DNA from: Dipteris shenzhenensis
Lineage: Eukaryota > Polypodiophyta > Polypodiopsida > Gleicheniales
Reading direction: 5' to 3' (one strand)
NCBI GenBank assembly: GCA_047967505.1
Contig: CM106540.1
DNA length: 64,000 bases
Shown here: positions 32,140 through 42,989 of the stretch, one piece after another
Layout of the letters: every line of letters starts with the position of its first letter
How positions within the stretch are numbered: position 1 is the first letter of the stretch
Notes under the pieces: model-generated
Database searches by the model: none
Told to the model about the DNA's origin: nothing
What the model saw: only the letters and a program-made list of their open reading frames with translations
Position numbers and translations under genes: made by a program

Positions 32140-35100
32140 TTCTCATAGGCATAGGCATAGGCAAGAGGAAAGAAACGGGAAAGGAAAGAAGAGGGAAAGG
32201 AAAGAGGGAAAGAAGAGGGAAAGATAAGAGGGAAAGAAGATGTAAAGGAAAGAAAAGAATGAGAATGAGAAAATAGAGAATGAGAGAAGGGGGAAATAGA
32301 GAAGGAGCTTATGCATAGAAAGAGAAGGAGGAGCTTATGCGGAAAAAGAGAAGGAGGAGCTTATGCGGAAAAAGAGAAGGAGCTTATGCTTATGCGAAAA
32401 AAGAGAAGGAGGAGCTTATGCATAAAAAGAGAAGGAGGAGCTTATGCGGAAAAAGAGAAGGAGCTTATGCGGAAATAGAGAATGAGAGAAGCATAAGCTT
32501 CTCTCATTCTCTATTTCTGCATAAGCTTATGTGGAAACTTAAGCATAAGCTCATGCTCATGCATGAGCATAAGCATGGCATAAAAAGAGAAAGAGGAGCT
32601 TATGCGGAAAAAGAGAAGGAGCTTATGCGGAAACTTACGCATAAGCTCATGCTCATGCATGAGCATAAGCATGAGCTTATGCTTATGCTTATGCTCATGC
32701 ATGAGCATAAGCATGAGGTCATGCTTATGCTCATGCGGAAAAAGAGAAGGAGCTTATGCATAAAAAGAGAAGGAGGAGCTTATGCGGAAAAAGAGAAGGA
32801 GCTTATACGGAAAAAGAGAAGGAGCTTATGCTCATGCGGAAAAAGAGAAGGAGGAGCTTATGCATAAAAAGAGAAGGAGCTTATACGGAAAAAGAGAAGG
32901 AGGAGCTTATACGGAAAAAGAGAAGGAGCTTATGCTCATGCGGAAAAAGAGAAGGAGGAGCTTATGCATAAAAAGAGAAGGAGGAGCTTATGCAGAAAAA
33001 GAGAAGGAGCTTATGCAGAAACTTAAGCATAAGCTCATGCTCATGCATGAGCATAAGCATGAGCTTATGCTTATGCTTATATGCTTAAGCATAAGCATAA
33101 GCATAAGCATAAGCTCATGCTTATGCTCATGCGGAAATAGAGAAGGAGCTTATGCATAAAAAGAGAAAGAGGAGCTTATGCGGAAAAAGAGAAGGAGCTT
33201 ATGCGGAAAAGGAGAATGAGAGAAGCATAAGCTTCTCTCATTCTCTATTTCCGCATAAGCTTATGCGGAAACTTACGCATAAGCTCATGCTCATGCTCAT
33301 GCGGAAAAAGAGAAGGAGCTTATGCTCATGCGGAAAAAGAGAAGGAGCTTATGCAGAAAAAGAGAAAGAGCTTATGCAGAAAAAGAGAATGAGAGAAGCA
33401 TAAGCATGAGCTTATGCTCATGCTTATGCTCATGCTTATGCTTCTCTCATTCTCTTTTTCCGCATGAGCATAAGCATGAGCTTATGCTCATGCGGAAATA
33501 GAGAAGGAGCTTATGCTCATGCGGAAAAAGAGAAGGAGCTTATGCGGAAAAAGAGAAGGAGCTTATGCTCATGCGGAAAAAGAGAAGGAGCTTATGCGGA
33601 AAAAGAGAAAGAGCTTATGCAAAAACTTACGCATAAGCTCATGCTCATGCATGAGCATAAGCATGAGCTTATGCTTATGCTTATGCTCATGCATAAGCAT
33701 AAGCATAAGCTCATGCTTATGCTCATGCGGAAAAAGAGAAGGAGCTTATGCTCATGCGGAAAAAGAGAAGGAGCTTATGCGGAAAAAGAGAAAGAGCTTA
33801 TGCGGAAATAGAGAATGAGAGAAGCTTATAGAGCTTATGCGGAAAAAGAGAATGAGAGAAGCATAAGCTTCTCTCATTCTCTATTTTCGCATAAGCTTAT
33901 GCGGAAACTTAAGCATAAGCTCATGCTCATGCATGAGCATAAGCTCATGCTTATGCTCATGCGGAAGAAGAGAAGGAGCTTATGCTCATGCGGAAAAAGA
34001 GAAGGAGCTTATGCGGAAAAAGAGAAAGAGCTTATGCGGAAAAAGAGAATGAGAGAAGCATAAGCTTCTCTCATTCTCTATTTCCGCATAAGCTTATGCA
34101 GAAACTTATGCATAAGCTCATGCTCATGCATGAGCATAAGCATAAGCTCATGCCTATGCTCATGCGGAAAAAGAGAAGGAGCTTATGCTCATGCGGAAAA
34201 AGAGAAGGAGCTTATGCGGAAAAAGAGAAAGAGCTTATGCGGAAAAAGAGAATGAGAGAAGCATAAGCTTCTCTCATTCTCTATTTTTGCATAAGCTTAT
34301 GCGGAAACTTAAGCATAAGCTCATGCTCATGCATGAGCATAAGCATGAGCTTATGCTTATGCTTATGCTTAAGCATAAGCATAAGCATAAGCTCATGCTT
34401 ATGCTCATGCGGAAGAAGAGAAGGAGCTTATGCATAAAAAGAGAAAGAAGAGCTTATGCATGAGCATACGCATAAGCTTAATGCTCATGCGGAAAAAGAG
34501 AAGGAGCTTATGCATAAAAAGAGAAAGAGAAGGAGCTTATGCTCATGTGGAAAAAGAGAAGGAGCTTATGCGGAAAAAGAGAAGGAACTTATGCGGAAAA
34601 AGAGAATGAGAGAAGCATAAGCTTCTCTCATTCTCTATTTCCGCATAAGCTTATGCGGAAACTTAAGCATAAGCTCATGCTCATGCATGAGCATAAGCAT
34701 GAGCTTATGCTTATGCTTATGCTTAAGCATAAGCATAAGCATAAGCTCATGCTTATGCTCATGCAGAAAAAGAGAAGGAGCTTATGCATAAAAAGAGAAA
34801 GAGGAGCTTATGCGGAAAAAGAGAAGGAGCTTATGCGCAAAAGCTTATGCGGAAACTTACGCATAAGCTCATGCTTATGCATGAGCATACGCATGAGCTT
34901 ATGCTTATGCTTATGCACAAGCATAAGCATAAGCATAAGCTCATGCTCATGCTGGAGCTTATGCATAAAAAGAGAAAGAGGAGCTTATGCGGAAAAAGAG
35001 AAGGAGCTTATGCGGAAAAAGAGAAAGAGCTTATGCGGAAAAAGAGAATGAGAGAAGCATAAGCTTCTCTCATTCTCTATTTCTGCATAAGCTTATGCGG

Positions 35101-36450
35101 AAACTTACGCATAAGCTCATGCTCATGCATGAGCTTATGCTTATGCTTATGCTTAAGCATAAGCATAAGCATAAGCTCATGCTTATGCTCATGCAGAAAA
35201 AGAGAAGGAGCTTATGCTCATGCGGAAAAAGAGAAGGAGCTTCTCTCATTCTCTATTTCAGCATAAGCTTATGCGGAAACTTAAGCATAAGCTCATGCTC
35301 ATGCATGAGCATAAGCTCATGCGGAAAAAGAGAAGGAGCTTATGCATAAAAAGAGAAAGAGGAGCTCATGCATGAGCATACGCATAAGCTTAATGCTCAT
35401 GCGGAAAAAGAGAAGGAGCTTATGCATAAAAAGAGAAAGAGAAGGAGCTTATGCTCATGCGGAAAAAGAGAAGAAGCTTATGCGGAAAAAGAGAAGGAGC
35501 TTATGTGGAAAGAGAGAATGAGAGAAGCTCTATTTTTGCATAAGCTTATGCGGAAACTTAAGCATAAGCTCATGCTCATGCATGAGCATGAGCATGAGCT
35601 TATGCTTATGCTTATGCTTAAGAGCATGAGCTTATGCGTAAGTTTCCGCATAAGCTTTTCCGCATAAGCTCCTTCTCTTTTTCCCCATAAGCTCCTCTTT
35701 CTCTTTTTATGCATAAGCTCCTTCTCTTTTTCCGCATGAGCATAAGCATGAGCTTATGCTTATGCTTATGCTTAAGCTTATGCGTAAGTTTCCGCATAAG
35801 CTCCTTCTCTTTTTCCCCATAAGCTCCTCTTTCTCTTTTTATGCATAAGCTCCTTCTCTTTTTCCGCATGAGCATAAGCATGAGCTTATGCTTATGCTTA
35901 TGCTTAAGCAAGCTCCTTCTCTTTTTCCGCATGAGCATAAGCATGAGCTTATGCTTATGCTTATGCTTAAGCATAAGCATAAGCATAAGCTCATGCTTAT
36001 GCTCATGCGGAAAAAGAGAAGGAGCTTATGCATAAAAAGAGAAAGAGGAGCTTATGGGGAAAAAGAGAAGGAGCTTATGCGGAAAAGCTTATGCGAAAAC
36101 TTACGCATAAGCTCATGCTCATGCATGAGCTTATGCTTATGCTAATGCACAAGCATAAGCATAAGCATAAGCTCATGCTCATGCTGGAGCTTATGCGGAA
36201 AAAGAGCTTATGTGAATGAGAGAAGGGGGAAATAGAGAAGGGGGAATGAGAGAAGCATAAGCATAAGAGAATAAGAGGAAAAGGAAATAGAGAATAAGAG
36301 GGAAAGGAAAGAGAGAAGGGAAAAGAGAGAGGGGGAAAGAGAGAAGGGGGAAAGAGAGAATAAGAGAAGAGGGAAAAAAGAGAAGGGGGAAAAAGGAGAA
36401 AAAGAGAAGGGGGAAGAAGGAAAGAGAGAGAGGGGAAGAGAGGGTTCCTA
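32140..36450. repeat. 4.3-kb array of palindromic and purine-rich repeats
   Basis: Three kinds of block alternate: units of about 21-24 bp like AAAGAGAAGGAGCTTATGCG; symmetric runs of GCTTATGCTCATGCATGAGC; and a hairpin whose 16-bp arms are AGAGAATGAGAGAAGC and its exact complement, four bases apart. Hairpins recur at about 32485, 33213, 33847, 34050, 34253, 34609 and 35048; three are exactly 203 bp apart, giving a local higher-order unit. Orientation of the purine-rich units flips at about 35620-35930. Plain AG-rich sequence flanks the array (32150-32310 and 36200-36440). Long frames here are by-products of 21-bp units. Confidence 0.95.
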
Positions 36451-36459
36451 CGCCCATCA

Positions 36460-36490
36460 CTGCAGCTAGCGCTCAAGGCGCTAGCTGCAG
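36460..36490. repeat. Perfect 13-bp stem-loop
   Basis: CTGCAGCTAGCGC and GCGCTAGCTGCAG flank the 5-base loop TCAAG. It lies just beyond the repeat array. It could be a terminator-like or protein-binding palindrome or a tiny foldback insertion; no evidence decides. Confidence 0.85.
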
Positions 36491-36544
36491 GCCAATGCAA
36501 ATAACAAAAATATTAAATGGAAAGAAGAGGAAGCACTTACCTGT

Positions 36545-36635
36545 AAAAGTATGTCCCGCTCGGTGTAGTGGACTGGCCCCACAAAAGAGAGAGTATGTCC
36601 CGCTCGGTGTAGTGGACTGGCCCTACAAAAGAGAG
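36545..36635. repeat. Duplicated 53-bp block in ORF2-C leader
   Basis: GTATGTCCCGCTCGGTGTAG occurs at 36549 and again at 36592 with the same continuation. It is next to the minus-strand GTAAGT donor at about 36541, so it probably lies in the ORF2-C 5' untranslated exon. Confidence 0.8.
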
Positions 36636-36639
36636 AAAA

Positions 36640-37180
36640 CAACAACCCATTTTTTCAAATAAGATGTTAGTGGAAAGAGGAGATTACAAAAGCAACTTCT
36701 TGAAAGGAGACAAGGAAAGAGAAGATTGAGGAGACAAGGAAAGGAGGAGATTGAGGAGACAAGGAGAAAGAGAAGGAAGAGAAATACAAGAAGAAGAGGT
36801 GAGTTTTCTTTCTTTCTTTCTTAAAATCTCGTTTTTTGTTTCAATCCTTTCAAATCAAGCATGAAAACTAGTTTACAACTTTAGCAATACAAGTAGAAAC
36901 ACTCACAAAACCAAAGCTAACAAACAAACAACCTACATTGTTGAAACAAACTCACCTCTTGAAGAACTTTCTTTCTGGAAACCAAAGAGGGAAAAAGGAG
37001 AGAGAGGGAGTACAAGAGGTAGGAGAAGGGTGAGGAGTGGAAAATAGAGTGGGAGGTTACTTGGAATAGATGGGAGGTCATCGAAAATAGGTGGGAGGAG
37101 ATTTTGGGTTGCTTACTTGAGAGATTAGGAATGGATTGAGCAAAACGCCGCGCGTTTCGACGTTTCGAGTTTTAACCCAC
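36640..37180. other. CACTA C central region; no gene
   Basis: AG-rich sequence (36700-36790) followed by mixed sequence with no supported frame. It should contain the ORF2-C promoter on the minus strand. GCGCGTTTCGACGTTTCGAG near 37150 leads into the palindrome cluster. Confidence 0.5.
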
Positions 37181-37182
37181 AG

Positions 37183-37282
37183 CGTCGCTATATAGCGACG
37201 CTTATTCGTCGCTATATAGCGATGTTTTTAATTTAAAACGTCGCTATATAGCGACGGAATAGAGCGTCGCTATATAGCGACG
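37183..37282. promoter_or_regulatory. GTCGCTATATAGCGAC palindrome cluster upstream of tnp2-C
   Basis: Four copies of the 18-bp palindrome CGTCGCTATATAGCGACG, at 37183-37200, 37207-37224 (one mismatch), 37239-37256 and 37265-37282. The same core recurs at the element's right end. In En/Spm a short repeated motif is bound by the element's own protein; by analogy these are candidate binding sites in the tnp2 promoter. Confidence 0.85.
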
Positions 37283-37519
37283 CTTACTGTTTATTTTTTT
37301 AATATGGCCTCCAGTGAAGCTCAAACATGCTATGCTTATAATTGTCAATATCTCCTCTTACTATATAGCCTTACTATATAGGATTTTTTGTTTCAATCCT
37401 TACTATATAGCAACGTCATTCTTTTTATATGGCCTCAAGAGAAGCTCAAATTAAACATGCTATGCTTATAATTGTCAATATCTCCTTTTCATGCTTATGT
37501 TGTGGTTTTATAAGTGTAG

Positions 37520-40500
37520 ATGGAAGGGACGAGTGGAAGCTCATCCGATGATGCGCCAATGTCCGAGAGCACGAAGTGGCTTACGGAGAGGTTATATTGT
37601 CATTGCACTCATTGCAAGCGAGAAGTACGACATCAACGTCGTATTATCATGCGCCACTTGCAGATGTATGGGGAGGAGCTGAAACCAGTACCCCCCGTTG
37701 GTGTTGCACATGTTGATGGATCATCGGTAAGTCAAAGCTATTTAAGTTCGCAATCTTATTGTATACCCGAAAATAGAAGATCTTATATTTACACGAATGA
37801 GCTTATGACAGGATGAGGAGGGTGACAAGGGTACACATATACCTTCTCACTTTCAACAAGACTATAGTCTCCCGGATGACAACGAGGGTATGGTCGACAT
37901 GATGGATTCCATTTTTAGGGGCACTACATCCCACATACACGTGATGTCAGAGTCTGAGGTCAAAATGCGAGAGTTGCAATCAACACAATTGTACGAGGGT
38001 GCTAGGATGTCTAAACTACATGCTTGTCTCTCAATCTTGAATCTACAAGTACGGTATGGGTGGTCAGATACAAGTGTCTCGGCCTTAATGAGGTTAGCCC
38101 TTGCATTAATTTGACTCATTATTTGGATATTGTTTGTTTTGAGAATCATCATTTGGATAGTGTCTTTGTCATAGGTTGCTCCAGAAGATGTTGCCTGCAC
38201 CAAATACCATGCCAGCATCAAGAGATGAAGCGAAAAAGATGCTAACAATGGTGGGTATGGATTATGATACCATCCATGCTTGCCGTAATGATTGTATTCT
38301 CTTTCATCGTGAGCATGGAGATTTGGCTAGTTGTCCAAAGTGTGGGGAACAACGATATAGAGATGACTTGCAGGGTGAGAGGATACCGGTAAAGGTCTTA
38401 AGATACTTTCCCATCATTGCAAGAATACAACACATGTTTCGATGCAAATCCATAGCGGAGTTGATGACATGGCATGCATCTCATCGGTCCACTGATCACA
38501 CATTGAGGATTCCTGCAGATTGTGCAGCTTGGAAGCACATAGATAATCAGTGGCCGGACTTTGCGAGAGAGCCACGCAACTTACATCTTGGGCTAGCCAT
38601 GGACGGCGTGAATCCTTTCGGGTTACGCTTGACATCTTGGTCGACATGGCCCATAGTCGTGGTGAATTACAATATCCCACCATGGCTAACAATAAAAAAG
38701 GGACACCTCATGCTTGCACTACTTGTGCCAGGAAAGTACAAGGCAAAAAACATGGACGTGTACATGGCACCTTTGATAGAGGAGTTACAGATATTATGGA
38801 GAGGAGTGCAGGTCTTTGATATTTCCAGAGCTCCTAGGCATACCAATGATATTTTGGTTAGGGGTATCTTGATGTGGACCATGCATGACTACCCAGGATA
38901 TGGAGAGTGCGCAGATACGTGGTTATGTCTTTACATGTACAATGAGGGATTATGCTTTTTTTACTCTCTTTTGCACGCATGTCTTGTACTAACATATTCA
39001 TGCACACGTGCAGGACTTGTTACAAGTGGGTACCATGCTTGTCCTGTTTGTGGACCCGCTCTGAAATCGCTTGCACGCTACTCCAAACATATGAGAAAAA
39101 ATGTTTATGAAGGTCATGCTCGATACCTTCTGCTCGACCATCTCGCACGTGGAGGTCAGCTTGATCCACCACCATCATATTTGAAAGCAAGTGATTGGAT
39201 TCAAGCTTGGAGGGAGAATGGAGAGGAACCTCCTCCTGGTATGAAGAGGCTATCGATCTTTCACGAGCTTCCTTATTGGGGTCAGTTACAAATCAATCAT
39301 CTCTTGGATCCCATGCATATCTTTAAGAATGTGGGGGCTACCATTTGGGCACACTTGGTTGGTTCCAAGGACTCGAGAGGAGTGCGAGAAGACTTGCATG
39401 CTATGAATAGGATGTCTCGTTTGTGGCCCCAAGTGCATGCTTCAGGAAAAGTTGTCCTCCCGAAAGCAACGTGGATCCTCTCTGCGAGGGAGGAGACAGT
39501 GATCAAGGCAGACATTGCCTCTTTTCAAACACCGACAGGGTACATGCGTTGCTTGAAAGGAGCATTTTCAAAGGACAATAAGCTTAGTGGCCTCAAGTCC
39601 CATGATTGGCACAAGGTCTTACAGGTATTCTAAGTAGAATTAGTGTACCGATAATAGTGATGCATTAGCATAATTATTATTATGTTATATTGTTGACATG
39701 ATTTCATTGTTGCTTTGATAGTTCATCCTTCCAATTACAATAAAAGGGTGCTTACAAGAAGATGTTAGAAATGCTATATTCAAGATCTGTGGTATTGTGA
39801 GGTATGCTTACTATCAATTCGCATTATGTATTTTCTTCATGGACATGTGAAATAGGTGGATATCTCAAATATCTTACATATGCATGGACATGTGAAATAG
39901 GTGGATATCTCAAAAAGAGATCTCTATATCGAGCATCGAGAAGGCTAGGGTGGAATCCATCGAAGCCGTATGCTTGCTTGAGAAGCACTTTCCCTCAAGC
40001 ATTATGACAACTCAAGTCCACTTGCTTGTACTGCACATAGTTGATGAGGTGGCTATAGCAGGTACTGTTCATAATCGATGGATGTTTTTTCTCGAGCGGT
40101 TTATGAAAACTTTAAAGGGGTTTGTAAGACAAAGAGCAAGACCAGAAGCAAGCATGGCAGAGGGATGGCTTGTGCAAGAGTCATTAGTATATATCACAGA
40201 GTTTCTTGCATCCACGGATCCTGATATGCTGCAAGCTTGGCACAACAAGGATGATGATCGCATCATTGGCAAGGTCCCCCAAGGAAAAGGGATTGAAAGA
40301 AAGATGAGCGAAGAGCAAATGGAGAAATTCAATAAGTTTTGTATCCTCAATAGCCCTGAGATGCAGAAGTGGATTGAGAGATATGAAGTGGCCAAAGCAG
40401 AAAGAATAAATGCAAGGACGAGATTCAGAGTAATCTACAGGCGATCACAACCATATCCACGAGATCTGGCTCTTCTCCCTACTCACATGTCACTTGATTG

Positions 40501-41582
40501 GCTACAACTGGCTGTACGTAAAGCCGAACGTGATGGAGAGACAATAAACGAGCGCGAGCGGGAGTTATCATCTGGATGTATGGTGCATGTAAGTTTCTTA
40601 TCTCTTGACGTAATTAAGTAATTATTTGTGGCAATATATGCTATAAAATAGGTGCATCTTCATTATTTTAATGATGCTCTTTTACAGTACAAAAAGTACA
40701 GTGCATTATGGTCATATGGACGACATTTTCACGTGGAACGCATCAATTCAAAGAGAGTCACGTATGATTGTGGAGTCATGGCTAACTTCACACAAGATAG
40801 CCGAGCAAGTGCTTCGGATACCAATCTTCTCTCCTCACAGTTGGATTATTGTGGAACCATATGCGACATCTATGAAATTGATTTCAGACGATTTACTATT
40901 TTCATTCTTGATGTAAAATGGTTTAGAACTACTTACAACGGTCCCCATGCGACAGTGAGAAAAGATAGTAGCGGTCTCTTTGCAATAGACTCCACCAAAC
41001 ATTGGACCGATGAAAGTGATACTTTTGTTCTTCCCGAGCACTGTGAGCAGGTGCATACTAATGATTTAATTAGTCGAAGCTTTTGTTTTTAAAGTCCATT
41101 GATATATATATAATTGACGACATTTGGCACGTGATTTTTCATCTTCAATATAGGTGGTTTTTCATCCGGATCGTTTTGATCCAAGATGGTGGTACGTGAT
41201 CCAAGTTGCACCACGAAGTAAGCAGATTTTTGAAGATCGAGATGTGGATATGGAGATGCCACTACCAATGCCGGATCCAATTGATGAATCTAGCGAAGAA
41301 GATGTAGATCACCATATGAGGCAAGAGGAAGATGCGCATAATGACATCGCACGGGAGGAGAATGGAGATCACGATATTGACGAGGAAGACAACAATCATC
41401 AAGATCAATCACCACACTTAAGCTTTATTGAAGAAGATGATCAAATACTTTTAGGTGAACGTATGATACTAGAGTACGATGATGATATAGGAGATCAACT
41501 CGGTATAGAGTTGGAGATAGACTTGCTTGGCGCCTTAGACTTGGCTCAAGATGAAACAGTTGATGTAAATGCTCTTATTTGA
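37520..41582 (+). CDS. CACTA transposase tnp2-C, nearly intact
   Basis: Eight exons inferred from splice signals and the A/B paralogues: 37520-37726, 37812-38092, 38175-38914, 39014-39624, 39722-39801, 39901-40588, 40688-41050 and 41154-41582. Together they make one open frame of about 1,132 residues. Order: short N-terminal zinc-binding-like part (CHCTHCKREVRH), tnp2 core (MFRCKSIAELMTWHASHRST, AMDGVNPFGL, MHDYPGYGEC, SGYHACPVCGP, LLDPMHIFKNVGATIW, CLKGAF), DUF4218-like part (AVCLLEKHFPSSIMTTQ, HNRWMFFLERFM), DUF4216-like part (FTIFILDVKWFR, WTDESDTFVLPEHCEQV), and an acidic tail. It catalyses cut-and-paste of CACTA elements in the nucleus. The donor of intron 3 is mutated, but that intron is 99 nt and open, so the protein may be 33 residues longer. 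Confidence 0.85.
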
Positions 41583-41749
41583 TTTTTCTCATCTCAAACT
41601 TGGACATGAATATATGAGCTTCAAAGGCTTGATGTACATGCTCTCGTTTTTTTATTCTCTATGAGCTCAAACATGTATGAAAATTTAAAAAATTTTGTCA
41701 TTGGAAAAAAATAATTTTTAAGGCCTTTAAAAAAAAAAAAACCTCTCTG

Positions 41750-41968
41750 TAAAACGTCGCTATAATATTTTGTCTCAGTGTCGCTATATAGCGACTTTTA
41801 AAAGTCGCTATATAGCGACTTTTAATAACGTCACTATATAGCGACTTTTGGCAAAAGTCGCTATATAGTGACGATTTACGAAACCCGATTTTTATACCGA
41901 CGATTAACGCTAAGCGGGCGCTAATCATCGGTACGTAAACGTCGCAATAGGATGCGTGTGTAGTAGTG
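41750..41968. mobile_element. CACTA C right end: subterminal palindromes and terminus
   Basis: Five complete or slightly changed GTCGCTATATAGCGAC copies lie between 41755 and 41875, with single-base variants (GTCACTATATAGCGAC, GTCGCTATATAGTGAC). Inward from 41968 on the minus strand the end reads CACTACTACACACGCATCC. The CACTA start defines the superfamily. A further short inverted repeat (GACGATTAACGC / GCGCTAATCATCG) sits at 41898-41932. Confidence 0.88.
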
Positions 41969-42956
41969 CCAAAGATGATGGAGAGGATGTAACCAATTGA
42001 GAGCAGGAGCTTGCAGTCAGATGTATGCCACATGTAAGTTTCTTACCTTTCTACTAAATTGGGGATTTATGGTAACAATCCCTACAAAATGCATCCTCAT
42101 TGTTTTAATCATGTTCTTTTTTAGTACAAATTAAAGTAAATTGCATTATGGTCACATGGACAATATTTTCATGTGGGATGCATCAATTCAAGGAGATTCA
42201 CCTATGATTGTGGAGTCATAGCTAACTTGGTATAAGATAGCCAAGCAAGTGCTTCTGATACCAATCTTCTCTCCTCATACTTAGATTATTGTGGAACCAT
42301 ATGTGACATCTATGAAGTTGATTTTAGACAATTTAGTATTTTCATTCTTGAATGGACCCACTCAGGAGAGATAGTATCGGTTTCTTTGCCATTGACTCAG
42401 ACTTTGGACCGATGAAAATGATACTTTTGTTCTTCTAGAGCATTGTGAACAAGTACATACTAATGAATCGATTAAAAGCTAACATCTTCGTTTTCAAACA
42501 ATTATTGGTAGATGTTTATATATATATATTTATATAATTAAGCATAAATTAATATAATTATTGGCATTTAATTTGCATCTTCAACATAGATGGTCTTTCA
42601 TCTGGATCGTTTAGATCCAAGATGGTGGTACATGGTCCAATTTGCTCCTTGAAGCAAACAAAGTTTTTGAAGATAGGAATATGGATACAAAGATGCCACC
42701 AATAGATCCAAATAATGATGCTGACGGATCTAGGAAAGAGGATGAAGGTGACAATATGGGTCAAGAAGAAGTTAACAATAATGACACTATAATGGAGGAA
42801 CGTGGAGATCACGACATTGGGGAAGAAAAGGAAGAATTAAAGGGTGAACTAGAGGATCAAGGCTTAGGTAGACATACAATAGAGGAGGAGGATATAGGTG
42901 ACCAAATGTATGTAAACCTTGAGATAGACTTATTTGGCGTGCAAGACTTGGCTTAA
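41969..42956 (+). pseudogene. CACTA tnp2 relic D (C-terminal part)
   Basis: Begins immediately after the terminus of element C, in the middle of a tnp2 coding exon: AKDDGEDV matches the KAERDGETI of tnp2-C. It then follows the same exon order: a GTAAG donor at about 42029, a DUF4216-like exon with several stops (42140-42470), and the acidic last exon (42642-42956: NKVFEDRNMDTKMPPIDPN ... NLEIDLFGVQDLA). Its 5' portion is not seen in the window, presumably separated when C inserted and its left side was rearranged. Confidence 0.8.
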
Positions 42957-42989
42957 GACAAAGCCATTGATATAAATGCTAGTGATTGA

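Larger units (their letters stand above)
30949..41968 (+). mobile_element. CACTA element C (left end truncated)
   Basis: Contains ORF2-C on minus (30949-32087), a long repeat array, a palindrome cluster at 37183-37282, the nearly intact tnp2-C (37520-41582), subterminal palindromes (41750-41880) and a terminus that reads CACTACTACACACGCATCC inward from 41968 on the minus strand. The left side is cut at 30949, where it joins the inverted part of tnp2-A, so ORF2 lacks its 3' half and the left terminus. The right end lies inside relic D. The open transposase suggests a fairly young copy, but without its left end it cannot move by itself. Confidence 0.8.

Noticed and set aside
32337-36145. Many overlapping frames rich in Lys/Arg/Ser/Met/His on both strands
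   Set aside because: They arise because the repeat unit is often a multiple of three without a stop. They begin and end with the array and have no non-repeat domain.
37183-37282. CRISPR-like repeated palindromes
   Set aside because: Spacers are short and unequal, no cas genes occur and the genome is eukaryotic; CACTA binding sites explain them better.
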